50,073 bases of DNA from the NCBI GenBank assembly GCA_949745795.1, contig CATKAZ010000073.1, positions 1 through 50,073 of the forward strand, given 5' to 3'. Made by a program: the position numbers and the translations under genes. This document shows, one piece after another, positions 15,598-25,464 of this stretch. The stretch is from an uncultured Oscillospiraceae bacterium. Its GTDB lineage: Bacteria > Bacillota > Clostridia > Oscillospirales > Ruminococcaceae. The notes under the pieces are model-generated. The model saw only the letters and a program-made list of their open reading frames with translations. It was not told the origin of the DNA and did no database searches. Position 1 is the first letter of the stretch. The number at the start of each line of letters is the position of its first letter.

Positions 15598-18207
15598 ATG
15601 GAAATTGACAGATCCAAAATTTCCCCTATGATGAAACAGTACTTGGACACTAAAGACGATTATCCCGATACTATACTGTTTTTCCGTGTAGGCGACTTTT
15701 ATGAAATGTTTTTTGATGATGCGCTTTTGGTATCCAAAACTCTGGAGCTTACCTTGACGGGCAAGGAATGCGGACTTGAGGAAAGAGCACCTATGTGCGG
15801 AGTTCCTCATCACAGCAGTGAAATATATGTAAAAAAGCTTATTGAAGCAGGGTATAAGGTTGCTATATGCGAACAGCTTACAGATCCGTCTGAAGGAAAA
15901 GGATTGGTTGTGCGTGATGTTATAAGAGTTGTTACTCCGGGTACTCTTATAGAAAGCAGTATGCTTAGTGACGACAATAATAATTATATATGCTGCGCTT
16001 ATTATGATAATCAAAGCTGCGGTATGTGCTTTGCGGATATATCAACCGGTGAAGTGCGCCTTGCTATTGCTGACGGAGGAAAAAATCTTGAACCTGAGCT
16101 TGTAGACTTGCTTTCCAGATACAGTCCGTCGGAAGTAATATTTAATCCGGAATTTCTTTCTCTTAAAACGGTTCTTGATTTTATAAAGGAAAGATTGGGT
16201 TGTTCGGTAACGCTTAGAGAATCAGAATGTTTTAATCCGGATTTGAAAAAAGAAACGGTGTATAAACAGTTTTCCGTTTCTTCAATGGATATGTTGGGAC
16301 TTGCTGAAAGCGGGGTCGATGTATGTGCAGTGTGCGGATTGTTTGAGTATATCGGTGATACTCAGAAAACACTTACAGGACGATTCACTTCAATAGAACG
16401 TCAGGACGCATCGGCAGTTATGGCTTTGGATCTTACTGCAAGAAGAAATCTTGAGCTTACGGAAACCTTAAGAAACAAAGAAAAAAAAGGTTCGCTTCTA
16501 TGGGTGCTTGACTCCACAAGAACATCAATGGGTAAAAGACTGCTTAAAACTTATATTGAACAGCCGCTTACCAGTCCGGCAAGAATTATTGACAGACTTG
16601 AAGCTGTGGAGCAGTTTACTAAAAATTCTGTTGTACTTATGGAAACCTGTGATATTTTAGAGCGTGTGTATGACTTAGAACGTCTTATGACAAGAGTAAT
16701 GTATAAAACTGCAACGCCAAGAGATTTGAAATCACTGTCTATGACTTCTCTTCAGCTGCCCGACCTTAAAGAACAGCTGAAAAAGCTGTCGGGTTCTAAG
16801 CTGATAAATTCTTTGGAAAGCAGTATCTCAACACTGGAGGATATATCAGGGCTGGTTGAAAATGCTATAATTGACGAACCGCCGGTTTCCGTAAAAGACG
16901 GAGGGGTTATAAAGGACGGTTTTAATGAAGAGCTTGACAATCTCAGACATATAATGAACAGCGGTAAAAATATTATTACCGAAATCGAGGAACGTGAGCG
17001 TGAAGAAACAGGAATAAAGGGACTGAAAATCGGTTTCAACCGTGTATTTGGGTATTATATAGAGGTTACACGTTCGTATTATGATCTTGTTCCGGACCGA
17101 TACATACGTAAGCAGACTCTGACAAACTGTGAACGATTTATTACGGAAGAACTTAAAAATGCCGAAAATAACATTCTTGGCGCAAAGGATAAAGCACTTA
17201 GACTTGAAGCGGATATTTTCTCGGAGGTACGTGATTTTCTGGCTTCAAAGCTTCAAAGCGTTCAGCGTACTGCTTCAGCTGTTGCCGCAGTTGATGTACT
17301 GACGTCATTTGCCGACGTTTCAATGAAAAATAATTATACCCGTCCTGAAATTGCTATTGACGGAGTTATTGATATACATGACGGACGTCATCCGGTTGTT
17401 GAGTTGATGCTGTCTGATGAAATATTTGTACCTAACGATGTTTATCTTGACACGAAAGGCAGCAGAATGTCGGTTATAACAGGGCCTAACATGTCAGGTA
17501 AATCAACGTATATGAGACAAACTGCGCTTATTACTCTTATGGCTCAGATGGGCTGCTTTGTTCCTGCGTCATATGCAAAGATTTCTGTGGTTGACAGAAT
17601 TTTCACCAGAGTCGGCGCTTCCGATGATCTTACTGCTGGACAAAGTACTTTTATGGTTGAAATGAGTGAGGTTTCGGATATATTAAAATTTGCCACAAAA
17701 AACAGTCTTGTGATACTTGATGAGGTTGGACGAGGTACGTCAACTTTTGACGGCATAAGTATTGCGAGAGCAGTTGCGGAGCATATATGCAGTTCGAAAA
17801 GTCTTGGTTGCAAAACGCTTTTTGCTACTCATTATCATGAACTTATCGAACTTGAAAATCTTATGGAAGGCGTTAAGAATTACAGTATAGCTGTAAAGAA
17901 AAGCGGCGACGGAATAAGATTTTTACGAAAGATCGTTAAGGGAGGCGTAGACGAAAGCTACGGAATTGAGGTTGCAAAGCTTGCAGGACTTCCGAATAAG
18001 GTTGTTAAGCGTGCCAGAGAGCTTTTGGCAGAAATGGAGCTTGAAAATAAAACCGTGCAAAAAACAGACAGTGACGACGGTCAGATAAGCTTTGAAATAC
18101 TTAACAGAGATATACTTGCAGACCGTTTAAGAAAAACCAATGTTGCCGAGCTTACTGACAATGAGTGCAGGGAAATGCTTGAAGAACTGGCGAAGCTTGC
18201 TGATTAA
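15598..18207 (+). CDS. mutS: DNA mismatch repair protein MutS
   Basis: Recognises mismatches and recruits MutL. Start chosen at ATG 15598, behind CGGAGG with a 6-7 nt gap; the frame is open 15 codons further but without a ribosome site. The product is 869 aa. Seen: the mismatch-binding Phe-x-Glu in RVGDFYEMFFDD near the N-terminus, the connector, the lever and clamp regions, and the C-terminal ABC-type ATPase with Walker A GPNMSGKST from residue 629, Walker B LVILDEVGRGTST and ATHYHEL. The length and motifs are of the repair-active MutS1 type, not the MutS2 type. mutL follows by 19 bp. Confidence 0.97.
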   Translation: MEIDRSKISPMMKQYLDTKDDYPDTILFFRVGDFYEMFFDDALLVSKTLELTLTGKECGLEERAPMCGVPHHSSEIYVKKLIEAGYKVAICEQLTDPSEGKGLVVRDVIRVVTPGTLIESSMLSDDNNNYICCAYYDNQSCGMCFADISTGEVRLAIADGGKNLEPELVDLLSRYSPSEVIFNPEFLSLKTVLDFIKERLGCSVTLRESECFNPDLKKETVYKQFSVSSMDMLGLAESGVDVCAVCGLFEYIGDTQKTLTGRFTSIERQDASAVMALDLTARRNLELTETLRNKEKKGSLLWVLDSTRTSMGKRLLKTYIEQPLTSPARIIDRLEAVEQFTKNSVVLMETCDILERVYDLERLMTRVMYKTATPRDLKSLSMTSLQLPDLKEQLKKLSGSKLINSLESSISTLEDISGLVENAIIDEPPVSVKDGGVIKDGFNEELDNLRHIMNSGKNIITEIEEREREETGIKGLKIGFNRVFGYYIEVTRSYYDLVPDRYIRKQTLTNCERFITEELKNAENNILGAKDKALRLEADIFSEVRDFLASKLQSVQRTASAVAAVDVLTSFADVSMKNNYTRPEIAIDGVIDIHDGRHPVVELMLSDEIFVPNDVYLDTKGSRMSVITGPNMSGKSTYMRQTALITLMAQMGCFVPASYAKISVVDRIFTRVGASDDLTAGQSTFMVEMSEVSDILKFATKNSLVILDEVGRGTSTFDGISIARAVAEHICSSKSLGCKTLFATHYHELIELENLMEGVKNYSIAVKKSGDGIRFLRKIVKGGVDESYGIEVAKLAGLPNKVVKRARELLAEMELENKTVQKTDSDDGQISFEILNRDILADRLRKTNVAELTDNECREMLEELAKLAD

Positions 18208-18226
18208 AAGCAAAAAGGAGGCATAA

Positions 18227-20194
18227 ATGGCGGAAATTAACGTACTGAGTAAGGATATTTCCGAGCTTATCGCTGCCGGAGAGGTTATTGAACGTCCGGC
18301 ATCTGTAATAAAGGAACTTCTTGAAAATTCAATAGACGCAGGAGCGGAGCATATAACCGTTGAAATAAAAAACGGCGGTACTACTTATATGCGCATTACC
18401 GATGATGGCTGCGGAATTGCGCCTGAACAGGTCGCTACTGCATTTCTCCGTCATGCTACAAGTAAAATCACATCTAAAGATGATCTGGACAGTATTTTGA
18501 CGCTTGGATTCAGGGGAGAAGCGTTGGCGTCGATTTCAGCCGTTGCAAGGGTTGAGGTACTTACAAAACAGCGGCAAAATAAATTGGGAACTAATTACAT
18601 AATTGAGGGAAGTATTGAGAAGCTGAATGAACCTACCGGCTGTCCTGACGGAACGACAATTATCATACGGGATATTTTTTATAATGTACCTGTACGTCAG
18701 AAATTTATGAAAAGAGACTCTGCCGAAGCTAATGCAATCATTTCTATTATGCAGAAAATCGTATTGTCTCATCCTGAAATTTCCTTTAAGCTTATTAAAG
18801 ATAATAAGGTTGAGTTTACTTCTGCCGGGGACGGGGAGCTTTATTCGGCAATTTACGGAGTGTACGGGAGAGATTTTGCTCATGATCTTATTCCTGTAGA
18901 TTACAGTGAAAACGGTATGACGGTAAAGGGATATGTTATAAAACCTCTGTATTCAAAATCCAACAGAGTTTTTCAAAACTTTTTTATAAACGGAAGATTT
19001 GTAAAATCTGTGACATGCTGTGTGTCCCTTGAAGAGGCGTATAAAAATCTTATTATGGTGGGAAAGTATCCGGCATGTGTGCTGATGTTGGACGTTCCTC
19101 CGGCTACAGTAGATGTAAATGTTCATCCGGCAAAGGCAGAGGTGAGGTTTTCAGATGAAAAAATTGTTTTTAACTGTGTTTATTTTGCAGTTAAAAATGC
19201 ACTTATGGCGTCCGGGCTTATTTATGAATTTCAAATGAAGGAAGAAAAGAACGGCAGCGTTGATTATAAATCCAAGCCCTTTGAACCGGAAAAATTTGAA
19301 CAGCCTAAAATTCCGGAAAAATCAGAAAATACTATGTCGGTGAAATCCGTATCCAATTCTGTATATTCCGTGGCTTTACTCAATGACGAAGTGAAAAACG
19401 TTAATTATTCGGCAGATTTAAAATCAGAAACATTAAATCTTTCGTCTAGAAAAACGATATATGGTAATGATAGAAAACCTGATTTACCTGATGTTCAGAA
19501 AAATACTCCCAAAGAAACGGTTCAAACAGAGAAAAATTTTAAAGAATTCAGTTATATTAACAGTAATTCGTTTAAAAAAGCTGAAACTGTACCGGAACCG
19601 CATATAGAAGAAAAGACAGAAGAACTTGAAATAAAAGTGATCGGGGAACTTTTTAAAAATTATATTTTGGCAGAATCAGGTAATAATATGGTTATGATTG
19701 ATAAGCATGCCGCTCATGAGCGAGTGATATTTGAAAAGCTGAGAAGTAACTGCACTTCAACTGACAGTCAGATTCTTATTGACAGTATGGAAATTTTACT
19801 TTCGGAAAATGAATGCGGAGCTATTGAAGAAAACATCAATGTTCTTGAAAATATGGGATTTAAGCTTGATACTTCGGGTTCGCCTTTTGTAAAGGTTAAT
19901 GCTGTTCCGTTGATACTTGACATGCTGAATATGGATGAAATAATCCCAGAAATAGCGGAAAATCTTTATCTTAATAAAGTCAATCCTCAAACCCACTGTT
20001 TGGACGATACACTTCATGATCTTGCCTGCAAGGCTGCTGTAAAGGCAAATGACAAAAATAGTATCCCTGAGCTTCAGAAGCTTGCGGAAGATGTATATTA
20101 CAATGAAAATATTCGGCACTGTCCTCATGGCAGACCTGTAATGTTTGTGCTTTCAAAGCGGGATATAGAAAAACAGTTTAAAAGGATACAATAG
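18227..20194 (+). CDS. mutL: DNA mismatch repair protein MutL, endonuclease type
   Basis: Couples MutS recognition to strand incision. It is 655 aa. The N-terminal GHKL ATPase has LIAAGEVIERPASVIKEL, ENSIDAGA, DDGCGI and GFRGEAL. A long Ser/Lys/Glu-rich linker covers about 350-460. The C-terminal dimerisation/endonuclease domain keeps the metal motif D-x-H-A-x2-E-x4-E as DKHAAHERVIFE from residue 492 (Lys replaces the usual Gln), together with ACKAAVKAND and CPHGRP near the end. It should therefore nick DNA itself, as expected without MutH. GGAGG lies before the ATG. Confidence 0.97.
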   Translation: MAEINVLSKDISELIAAGEVIERPASVIKELLENSIDAGAEHITVEIKNGGTTYMRITDDGCGIAPEQVATAFLRHATSKITSKDDLDSILTLGFRGEALASISAVARVEVLTKQRQNKLGTNYIIEGSIEKLNEPTGCPDGTTIIIRDIFYNVPVRQKFMKRDSAEANAIISIMQKIVLSHPEISFKLIKDNKVEFTSAGDGELYSAIYGVYGRDFAHDLIPVDYSENGMTVKGYVIKPLYSKSNRVFQNFFINGRFVKSVTCCVSLEEAYKNLIMVGKYPACVLMLDVPPATVDVNVHPAKAEVRFSDEKIVFNCVYFAVKNALMASGLIYEFQMKEEKNGSVDYKSKPFEPEKFEQPKIPEKSENTMSVKSVSNSVYSVALLNDEVKNVNYSADLKSETLNLSSRKTIYGNDRKPDLPDVQKNTPKETVQTEKNFKEFSYINSNSFKKAETVPEPHIEEKTEELEIKVIGELFKNYILAESGNNMVMIDKHAAHERVIFEKLRSNCTSTDSQILIDSMEILLSENECGAIEENINVLENMGFKLDTSGSPFVKVNAVPLILDMLNMDEIIPEIAENLYLNKVNPQTHCLDDTLHDLACKAAVKANDKNSIPELQKLAEDVYYNENIRHCPHGRPVMFVLSKRDIEKQFKRIQ

Positions 20195-20198
20195 TAAA

Positions 20199-21155
20199 AT
20201 GGAAAAAATAAAAATAGCCGTTATTGCAGGACCTACCGCATCGGGAAAAACCGAATTGGGCGTTGAGATTGCTAAGGCATTTAACGGAGAAGTTATTTCC
20301 GCCGATTCAATGCAGATATATAAGGGTATGGATATTGCGACTGCAAAGCCGTCACCGGAAGAAATGAGCGGAATTCCTCATCATCTTATTGATTTTCTGG
20401 AGCGTGACAGAGCGTTCAGCGTAGCGGATTATGTGGAACTGGCTAATGAAAAAATAAATGAAATTTATAAACGCAATCGTTTGCCTGTGATAGTTGGAGG
20501 TACAGGACTTTACATTTCCTCTCTGATTGATAATATTCAGTTTCCGGATATAAAATCAGATCCGGAAATCAGAAAAAGACTGGAAATTGAATCAACCCGA
20601 TTTGGTAATGAAAAGCTTTTTGAACAGCTTAAAAAATGTGATCCTGAAACTGCGGCGGAACTGCATCCAAATAATTTGGTACGAGTGATACGTGCATTGG
20701 AGGTTTATGAAATTACAGGACGAAAGCTCAGTGAATACAAAGCGGAAAGCCGTCTTGTTGAATCTCCTTATGAATCGGTAATAATCGGACTGAATTATCA
20801 TGACAGGCAAAGGCTTTACGATAGGATCAATTTGCGTGTAGATATAATGGTGGAAAACGGACTTATCGAAGAGTCGAGAGAGGTTTTTGAAGCAGGTGAA
20901 ATGAGGACTGCCGCTAATGCTATAGGTTATAAGGAACTGATTCCCTATTTTGAAAACAATGCGGATTTACAGACCTGTATTGATAAAATTAAGCAGGAAA
21001 CCAGACGCTATGCAAAGCGTCAGCTGACGTGGTTTAGGAAAAATGCAAAAATTCAGTGGGTAATGTTAGATGAATTTGACAATAAAGAGAAATTTTTTGA
21101 TTATTGTAAAAAAAATATAGCCAAATCGTTGAGTTTGTGTTATAATATAAAATAA
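20199..21155 (+). CDS. miaA: tRNA dimethylallyltransferase
   Basis: Adds dimethylallyl to A37 of tRNAs reading UNN codons, producing i6A, the substrate of MiaB. It is 318 aa with the P-loop GPTASGKT at residues 11-18, the substrate segment DSMQIYKGMDIATAKPS, PVIVGGTGLYI and the C-terminal RRYAKRQLTWFRK. It starts 4 bp after mutL and its ribosome site (AAGGA) lies inside the end of mutL, suggesting coupled translation. Confidence 0.96.
   Translation: MEKIKIAVIAGPTASGKTELGVEIAKAFNGEVISADSMQIYKGMDIATAKPSPEEMSGIPHHLIDFLERDRAFSVADYVELANEKINEIYKRNRLPVIVGGTGLYISSLIDNIQFPDIKSDPEIRKRLEIESTRFGNEKLFEQLKKCDPETAAELHPNNLVRVIRALEVYEITGRKLSEYKAESRLVESPYESVIIGLNYHDRQRLYDRINLRVDIMVENGLIEESREVFEAGEMRTAANAIGYKELIPYFENNADLQTCIDKIKQETRRYAKRQLTWFRKNAKIQWVMLDEFDNKEKFFDYCKKNIAKSLSLCYNIK
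21138..21146 (+). promoter_or_regulatory. extended -10 element before hfq
   Basis: TGTTATAAT is an extended -10 (TGn-TATAAT) inside the last codons of miaA, about 95 bp before hfq. I find no good -35 at the right distance. It could give hfq its own transcript in addition to read-through from miaA. Confidence 0.35.
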
Positions 21156-21241
21156 GTATTTTTACATACGTTTTCGGGTATTAACCGAAAAACAGATAAA
21201 CAAATGTTTTGAAAAAACATAATATTATAAGGGGTGTAACC

Positions 21242-21484
21242 ATGAACAAAATTCTTAATTTGCAAGATGTATTTCTAAATCAGGCAAGAAAAGACAAAAT
21301 ACCGGTAACTATTTATCTTACCAATGGTTTTCAGTTCAAGGGTATAGTAAGAGGATTTGATAATTATGTCGTTATTCTGGACTGCGAAGGAAAGCAGAAC
21401 CTTGTTTACAAGCATGCTATTTCTACGATTTGTCCTGTAAAGCCTATACCTATCCTTGATTCGGCTGAAAAGGCGGAACAGTAA
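21242..21484 (+). CDS. hfq: RNA chaperone Hfq
   Basis: Sm-like hexameric RNA-binding protein that helps small RNAs pair with mRNAs. Start chosen at ATG 21242, 8 nt after AAGGGG; the frame runs 11 codons further upstream without a ribosome site. The product is 80 aa. Seen: [29 protein letters not shown] (written here as overlapping family segments [11 protein letters not shown] and [13 protein letters not shown]), the Sm2-type YKHAIST (family consensus YKHAIST), and a short tail. The position after miaA is the same as in proteobacteria and many Clostridia. Confidence 0.96.
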   Translation: MNKILNLQDVFLNQARKDKIPVTIYLTNGFQFKGIVRGFDNYVVILDCEGKQNLVYKHAISTICPVKPIPILDSAEKAEQ

Positions 21485-21495
21485 GGGAGAAATAA

Positions 21496-22746
21496 ATGAA
21501 TTCGGCTACTTCCAGGATTTTAAGTATTTTGCTGCTTGTCTGCATAACAGCTTCTTTGCTGAGTATAATAATTCACTTAAATGATGAAGAATATAAAACA
21601 GAAACGGCTATATATGCTGAGGCTGACGATTCAGTATCATTCAAAGCTATTTATATCAGAAATGAAGAAGTGGTGCGATACAGCGGAAACGGTGTTGTAA
21701 GCTATGCTGTTTCAGACGGCGGAAAGCTCGGAAAAGGATCTGTAATTGCTGAAATTTATGCTGATGAAAGTCAGATTGATGTAAAACAGAAAATTGATGA
21801 TATTAATAATCAGCTTAATATTCTTCAGAAAATTCAAAATCCGGGTACTATTGAATCTGCTCAGCCGGCTAACCTGGCAACTCTTATAGATGAAAAATAC
21901 AGAAGCATCATAAGTGACAGAGAATCCGGAAATATTGAGGATATTTCCTCTAAAAGAGACGAGCTTGCCGTTTTGCTCAGTACTTATCAGCTTGTAACGG
22001 ATTCCGCATCTGATTTTACAAAACGTATGAATGATCTGAACGCTCAGATTACTCAGTTAAAATCAACGGAAACTGTATCTCTTGAAAGTATCGTGTCAGA
22101 CAAATCAGCTTATTTTGTAAGCTATGCTGACGGTTATGAGGAACAGTTAACTGTGGACAAGCTCAGCAGTATTACTCCGGAATTGATCGGCAGTGTGAAA
22201 GACAGCGGTCCTCTTAATGAAGGCGATATTGTAGGTAAGCTGATCGACGGGTACGAATGGTATGCGGCAGGAATAATTGATAACAGAGAAACTAAGTTTG
22301 CTATTGACGAAGATGTTACATTGAAGTTTCAGTCTACTTCCGATACGGTTGAGGGTACGGTTTATGATATCAGGGATACAAAATTGCCCGGACAGAGTAT
22401 CGTTATAGTAAAGTGTGATGAAATAACTTACGATCTTGTTCAGCACAGAACAGAACAGGTTGAAATGATCAAAGGCGAATACGAGGGTATCAAGGTTTCA
22501 AGAAAAGCGATCAGATTTAAAGATATTGAAGAAACTGTTATAGACGAAAAAACCGGTGAAAAAACAACAAAAACAGTTAATTGCAAGGGTGTTTATGTAA
22601 AACTTGGAGAACAAATAAACTTTAAAAAGCTTGACGTTATTTTTGAAGGAAACAATTATGTTTTGTCCTCTATGAATGCAGGAAGTGACTATGTTTCGCT
22701 TTATGATGATATAGTAGTGGAAGGTGTTGGCGCTGATGGAAACTGA
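21496..22746 (+). CDS. HlyD-like membrane-anchored protein
   Basis: A 416-aa protein with one N-terminal membrane segment (about residues 8-28, ILSILLLVCITASLLSIII) and a large extracellular part. It has a biotinyl/lipoyl-like beta hairpin (VVSYAVSDGGKLGKGSVIAEIYAD), a predicted coiled coil about 90-200, and C-terminal beta domains with a second barrel-like segment. This is the layout of HlyD/RND-type adaptors. No transporter partner is adjacent. Instead it sits between hfq and the yggS-sepF-ylmH-divIVA cell-division cluster, a position common in Clostridia, so an envelope or division role is possible but unproven. GGGAG precedes the ATG. Confidence 0.7.
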   Translation: MNSATSRILSILLLVCITASLLSIIIHLNDEEYKTETAIYAEADDSVSFKAIYIRNEEVVRYSGNGVVSYAVSDGGKLGKGSVIAEIYADESQIDVKQKIDDINNQLNILQKIQNPGTIESAQPANLATLIDEKYRSIISDRESGNIEDISSKRDELAVLLSTYQLVTDSASDFTKRMNDLNAQITQLKSTETVSLESIVSDKSAYFVSYADGYEEQLTVDKLSSITPELIGSVKDSGPLNEGDIVGKLIDGYEWYAAGIIDNRETKFAIDEDVTLKFQSTSDTVEGTVYDIRDTKLPGQSIVIVKCDEITYDLVQHRTEQVEMIKGEYEGIKVSRKAIRFKDIEETVIDEKTGEKTTKTVNCKGVYVKLGEQINFKKLDVIFEGNNYVLSSMNAGSDYVSLYDDIVVEGVGADGN

Positions 22747-23431
22747 TTTCAGCTATATTGATGAAAATTACAGTAGAATATTGTTTGAAGTTCAGAATGC
22801 AGCTGCAAAGTACAGAAATTCTGAAGATCATATTGATATTATGGCGGTTACTAAAACGGTTGACCCAGAGGCGGTAAATCATGCTGTCAGACTTGGAATA
22901 GGTTTGTTGGGTGAAAATCGTGTTCAGGAATACTTGGCAAAAAAAGATTTTTACAGTAAAAATGCTGATGTCCATTTTATCGGACATTTACAAAGCAATA
23001 AAGTAAAATATATAATTGACAGCGTTTCACTGATACAATCAGTGGATAGTATAAAGCTTGCTTACGAAATAGATAAGCATGCAAAAAGAATCGGGAAAAT
23101 TCAGAATGTTCTTATTGAGGTAAATATAGGAAACGAAGAGTCTAAGGGGGGTATTGGCAAGCCTTTTCTCAGAGATTTGCTTTACGAAGCCGCTGAAATG
23201 AAAAATATACAGGTTCAGGGACTGATGACAATCCCTCCGTCTGAAAATTCCGAAAAATTTTTATACGATATGCAGCAATTATATATTGACATTTCAGCTG
23301 AAAACATAGATAATATAAGTATGGATATTCTTTCAATGGGAATGTCGAATGATTATATTAAGGCAATTGAGTATGGTTCAAATTTAATCAGAATTGGCAG
23401 AGGACTTTTTGGTCCCAGAAACTATAGGTAA
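22736..23431 (+). CDS. YggS-family PLP homeostasis protein
   Basis: Single-domain PLP-binding protein of the YggS/PROSC (alanine-racemase-fold) family, involved in vitamin B6 and amino-acid homeostasis. Start chosen at ATG 22736, which overlaps the preceding gene by 11 bp; the GTG at 22724 has no room for a ribosome site. The product is 231 aa. Seen: the PLP lysine in IMAVTKTV, LLGENRVQEYLAK, HFIGHLQSNK, EVNIGNEESKGG and the phosphate-binding IRIGRGLFGPR at the end. It lies directly before sepF, as in most Firmicutes and Actinobacteria. Confidence 0.92.
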   Translation: METDFSYIDENYSRILFEVQNAAAKYRNSEDHIDIMAVTKTVDPEAVNHAVRLGIGLLGENRVQEYLAKKDFYSKNADVHFIGHLQSNKVKYIIDSVSLIQSVDSIKLAYEIDKHAKRIGKIQNVLIEVNIGNEESKGGIGKPFLRDLLYEAAEMKNIQVQGLMTIPPSENSEKFLYDMQQLYIDISAENIDNISMDILSMGMSNDYIKAIEYGSNLIRIGRGLFGPRNYR

Positions 23432-23510
23432 TCTGCTATAATCTTTTAAACGGCTGTGCTTTTATAGTGCAGAAATATTGTTAAACAGTACGGAGATAGG
23501 AGAAACGAAT

Positions 23511-23996
23511 ATGGATATTTTTAAGAATATTAAAGATTTTTTTGTACCGCCGGAGGAAGGCGACGAACAGTATGAGGAAATGTCACGAAGCAGACAGCAC
23601 AGCGGACATACTTCGGAAAGAGAAAATGATTATGAAGGCAGCAGAAGCTACAGAGCAGAACGCTTTGACAGTGATGAAGAAAAAAGAAGCAATAAGGTCG
23701 TAAATATTCAGGCAACAGCGCAGTTGCAGGTAGTACTTGTTAAGCCGGAGGTTTTTACAGATGCAAAGCAGATTGCAGATCACCTTATCGCCAAAAAGAC
23801 TGTTGTATTGAATCTGGAAACAGCATCGGCAGAAAATAAAAGAAGAATAATTGACTTCCTGGTAGGTGTTGCTTACGCAAACGGCGGAAGTCTGAAGCCT
23901 GTAGCAAATATGACATATATTATTACACCTTACAATGTCGGATTTATAGGGGAAGATCTTGTGGGGGAGTTGGAGAACAATGGAGTGATTATCTGA
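23511..23996 (+). CDS. sepF: cell division protein SepF
   Basis: Membrane-binding protein that anchors and arranges FtsZ at the division septum. Start chosen at ATG 23511, behind AGGAG; the longer frame adds 11 residues without a site. The product is 161 aa. Seen: the N-terminal amphipathic segment MDIFKNIKDFFVPPEE (the membrane anchor), a charged disordered linker rich in Ser, Glu and Arg (about 20-70), and the conserved beta-alpha core VVLVKPEVFTDAKQIADHL with AVMNLE-like VVLNLETASAENKRRIIDFLVG. It is followed 3 bp later by ylmH. Confidence 0.95.
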   Translation: MDIFKNIKDFFVPPEEGDEQYEEMSRSRQHSGHTSERENDYEGSRSYRAERFDSDEEKRSNKVVNIQATAQLQVVLVKPEVFTDAKQIADHLIAKKTVVLNLETASAENKRRIIDFLVGVAYANGGSLKPVANMTYIITPYNVGFIGEDLVGELENNGVII

Positions 23997-23999
23997 TAA

Positions 24000-24764
24000 A
24001 TGAATGATAACATATCTCTTGCGGAAGAGGATAAACTGCTTTTTTCTAGGATCAATGATATGGTAAGGCTTGCGGGAAAAAGGGGAAGTGTTTATTCTTT
24101 TTTTCTGAATGCACGTGAATGTGTGGCGGCAGAGGCAGAACTTAAAAGGCTGATGTATGATAATTACTGCTTTTATGGTGTTTTTAAAAATGCGGAAAGA
24201 AAAATGCTTTGCGTATTTAAAGAATATTTTTATCCTGAAAACAGTGATTTTCCTATGACCTGCCTGACATTTTCCTATCGTAAGGAAAATGTACTTTCAC
24301 ACAGGGATTTTCTCGGAGCGATTATGGCTTTGAGGATAAAACGTGAAACCGTGGGCGATATTGTAATTGGTGACGGTATGGCACAGATAGCAGTTTCAGA
24401 TTCCGTGAAAGAAGTTATTATGAACGATATCAGAAAAATAGGCTCTGTTGGCGTAAATATTTTCGATCGGTATGGAACGATTTTGGAAAAAATTCAGGAA
24501 TTTAAAGAAATTAAGGGAACTGTGGCGTCATTGAGGCTTGACAGTGTTCTTAGTTTTGTTTTGAATATGAGCCGAAGCCGAATTTCCGGAATAATAAAGG
24601 CAATCGGTGCAGAAGTAAATTATTTTCCTAAATATGACTGCTCTTATAATTTGTCATTGGGAGATATAATTTCTGTTAAAGGGTTCGGAAAGTACAGACT
24701 TGAAATGATTTCAGGCATAACAAAGAAAGGAAGAATACACATTACTGTGTTTAAATATTGTTAA
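24000..24764 (+). CDS. ylmH: YlmH-like S4-domain RNA-binding protein
   Basis: A 254-aa protein of the YlmH family, with an N-terminal RRM-like region (about 1-160) and a C-terminal S4 RNA-binding domain (about 180-245: TVASLRLDSVLSFVLNMSRSR, quoted in part, then GDIISVKGFGKY). Family members bind the ribosome and are linked to rescue of stalled peptidyl-tRNA and to cell division. It sits between sepF and divIVA, the canonical order. GGGGGAG inside the end of sepF is upstream, so translation is probably coupled. Confidence 0.9.
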   Translation: MNDNISLAEEDKLLFSRINDMVRLAGKRGSVYSFFLNARECVAAEAELKRLMYDNYCFYGVFKNAERKMLCVFKEYFYPENSDFPMTCLTFSYRKENVLSHRDFLGAIMALRIKRETVGDIVIGDGMAQIAVSDSVKEVIMNDIRKIGSVGVNIFDRYGTILEKIQEFKEIKGTVASLRLDSVLSFVLNMSRSRISGIIKAIGAEVNYFPKYDCSYNLSLGDIISVKGFGKYRLEMISGITKKGRIHITVFKYC

Positions 24765-24777
24765 GAGGTGAGTGGCG

Positions 24778-25461
24778 TTGATAAGTGCTAGTGATATAAG
24801 AGAAAGAAAATTTGAAAAAGCTGCTTTTGGATATAAGCAGGAGGAAATTGATGATTTTCTTGCTGAATTGATTTCTGATTTTGAACAACTGGACGCTGAA
24901 AGGGATGACCTTCACAGTAAAATCCAGATACTTGCCGACAAGGTAAGAGAGTACCGTCAGGATGAGGACGCTTTAAAGGACGCTTTGTTGGGCGCTCAGA
25001 AACAAGGACATAAGGTTGTTGCCGAGGCTCAGGAAAAAGCGGATGAAATAATTGCACAGGCCGAGGAAAAGGCTAAAATTCTGCTTGATGAAGCGACTGT
25101 TCAGCACGAAGCGGCTATGGAAAAGAACAGAGCTGAAATAGCTAAGGAAAAAGAAAACCTTATAGAAGCACAAAAGCAGGTATCTGAATTTAAGAAAAGT
25201 TTATTTGATATGTATAAAACTCATCTTGAAATGATTTCCGCTATGCCTGAGATCGAACTTGATGAGGACGATACATCTCAATATTCCGTTCAGACTGAGA
25301 CTGTTGAGGAAGAGCTTCCTCAACCGGATCCATTTGCAACATCAAGCTTTTCTGCAAGAACTATAAAGGGTGTGTATGAATCAAGATTTACAGATCTCCA
25401 GTTTGGTCAGAATAATTCCCATACGGGTAATACTACAACAACTGAAAAGGAAGAAGTATAA
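24778..25461 (+). CDS. divIVA: cell division/polarity protein DivIVA
   Basis: Coiled-coil scaffold that binds negatively curved membrane at septa and poles. Start chosen at TTG 24778, 6 nt after AGAGGTGA; the GTG at 24772 is too close to that site. The product is 227 aa. Seen: the N-terminal lipid-binding DivIVA domain (ASDIRERKFEKAAFGYKQEEIDDFL, whose key part is FGYKQEEIDDFL), a long heptad region rich in Ala, Glu, Lys and Gln (about 30-150), and an acidic, probably disordered tail. ileS follows 3 bp later. Confidence 0.92.
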   Translation: MISASDIRERKFEKAAFGYKQEEIDDFLAELISDFEQLDAERDDLHSKIQILADKVREYRQDEDALKDALLGAQKQGHKVVAEAQEKADEIIAQAEEKAKILLDEATVQHEAAMEKNRAEIAKEKENLIEAQKQVSEFKKSLFDMYKTHLEMISAMPEIELDEDDTSQYSVQTETVEEELPQPDPFATSSFSARTIKGVYESRFTDLQFGQNNSHTGNTTTTEKEEV

Positions 25462-25464
25462 GCG

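Noticed and set aside
25300-25464. T-box leader for ileS
   Set aside because: divIVA runs to 3 bp before ileS, so there is no leader and no T-box sequence.
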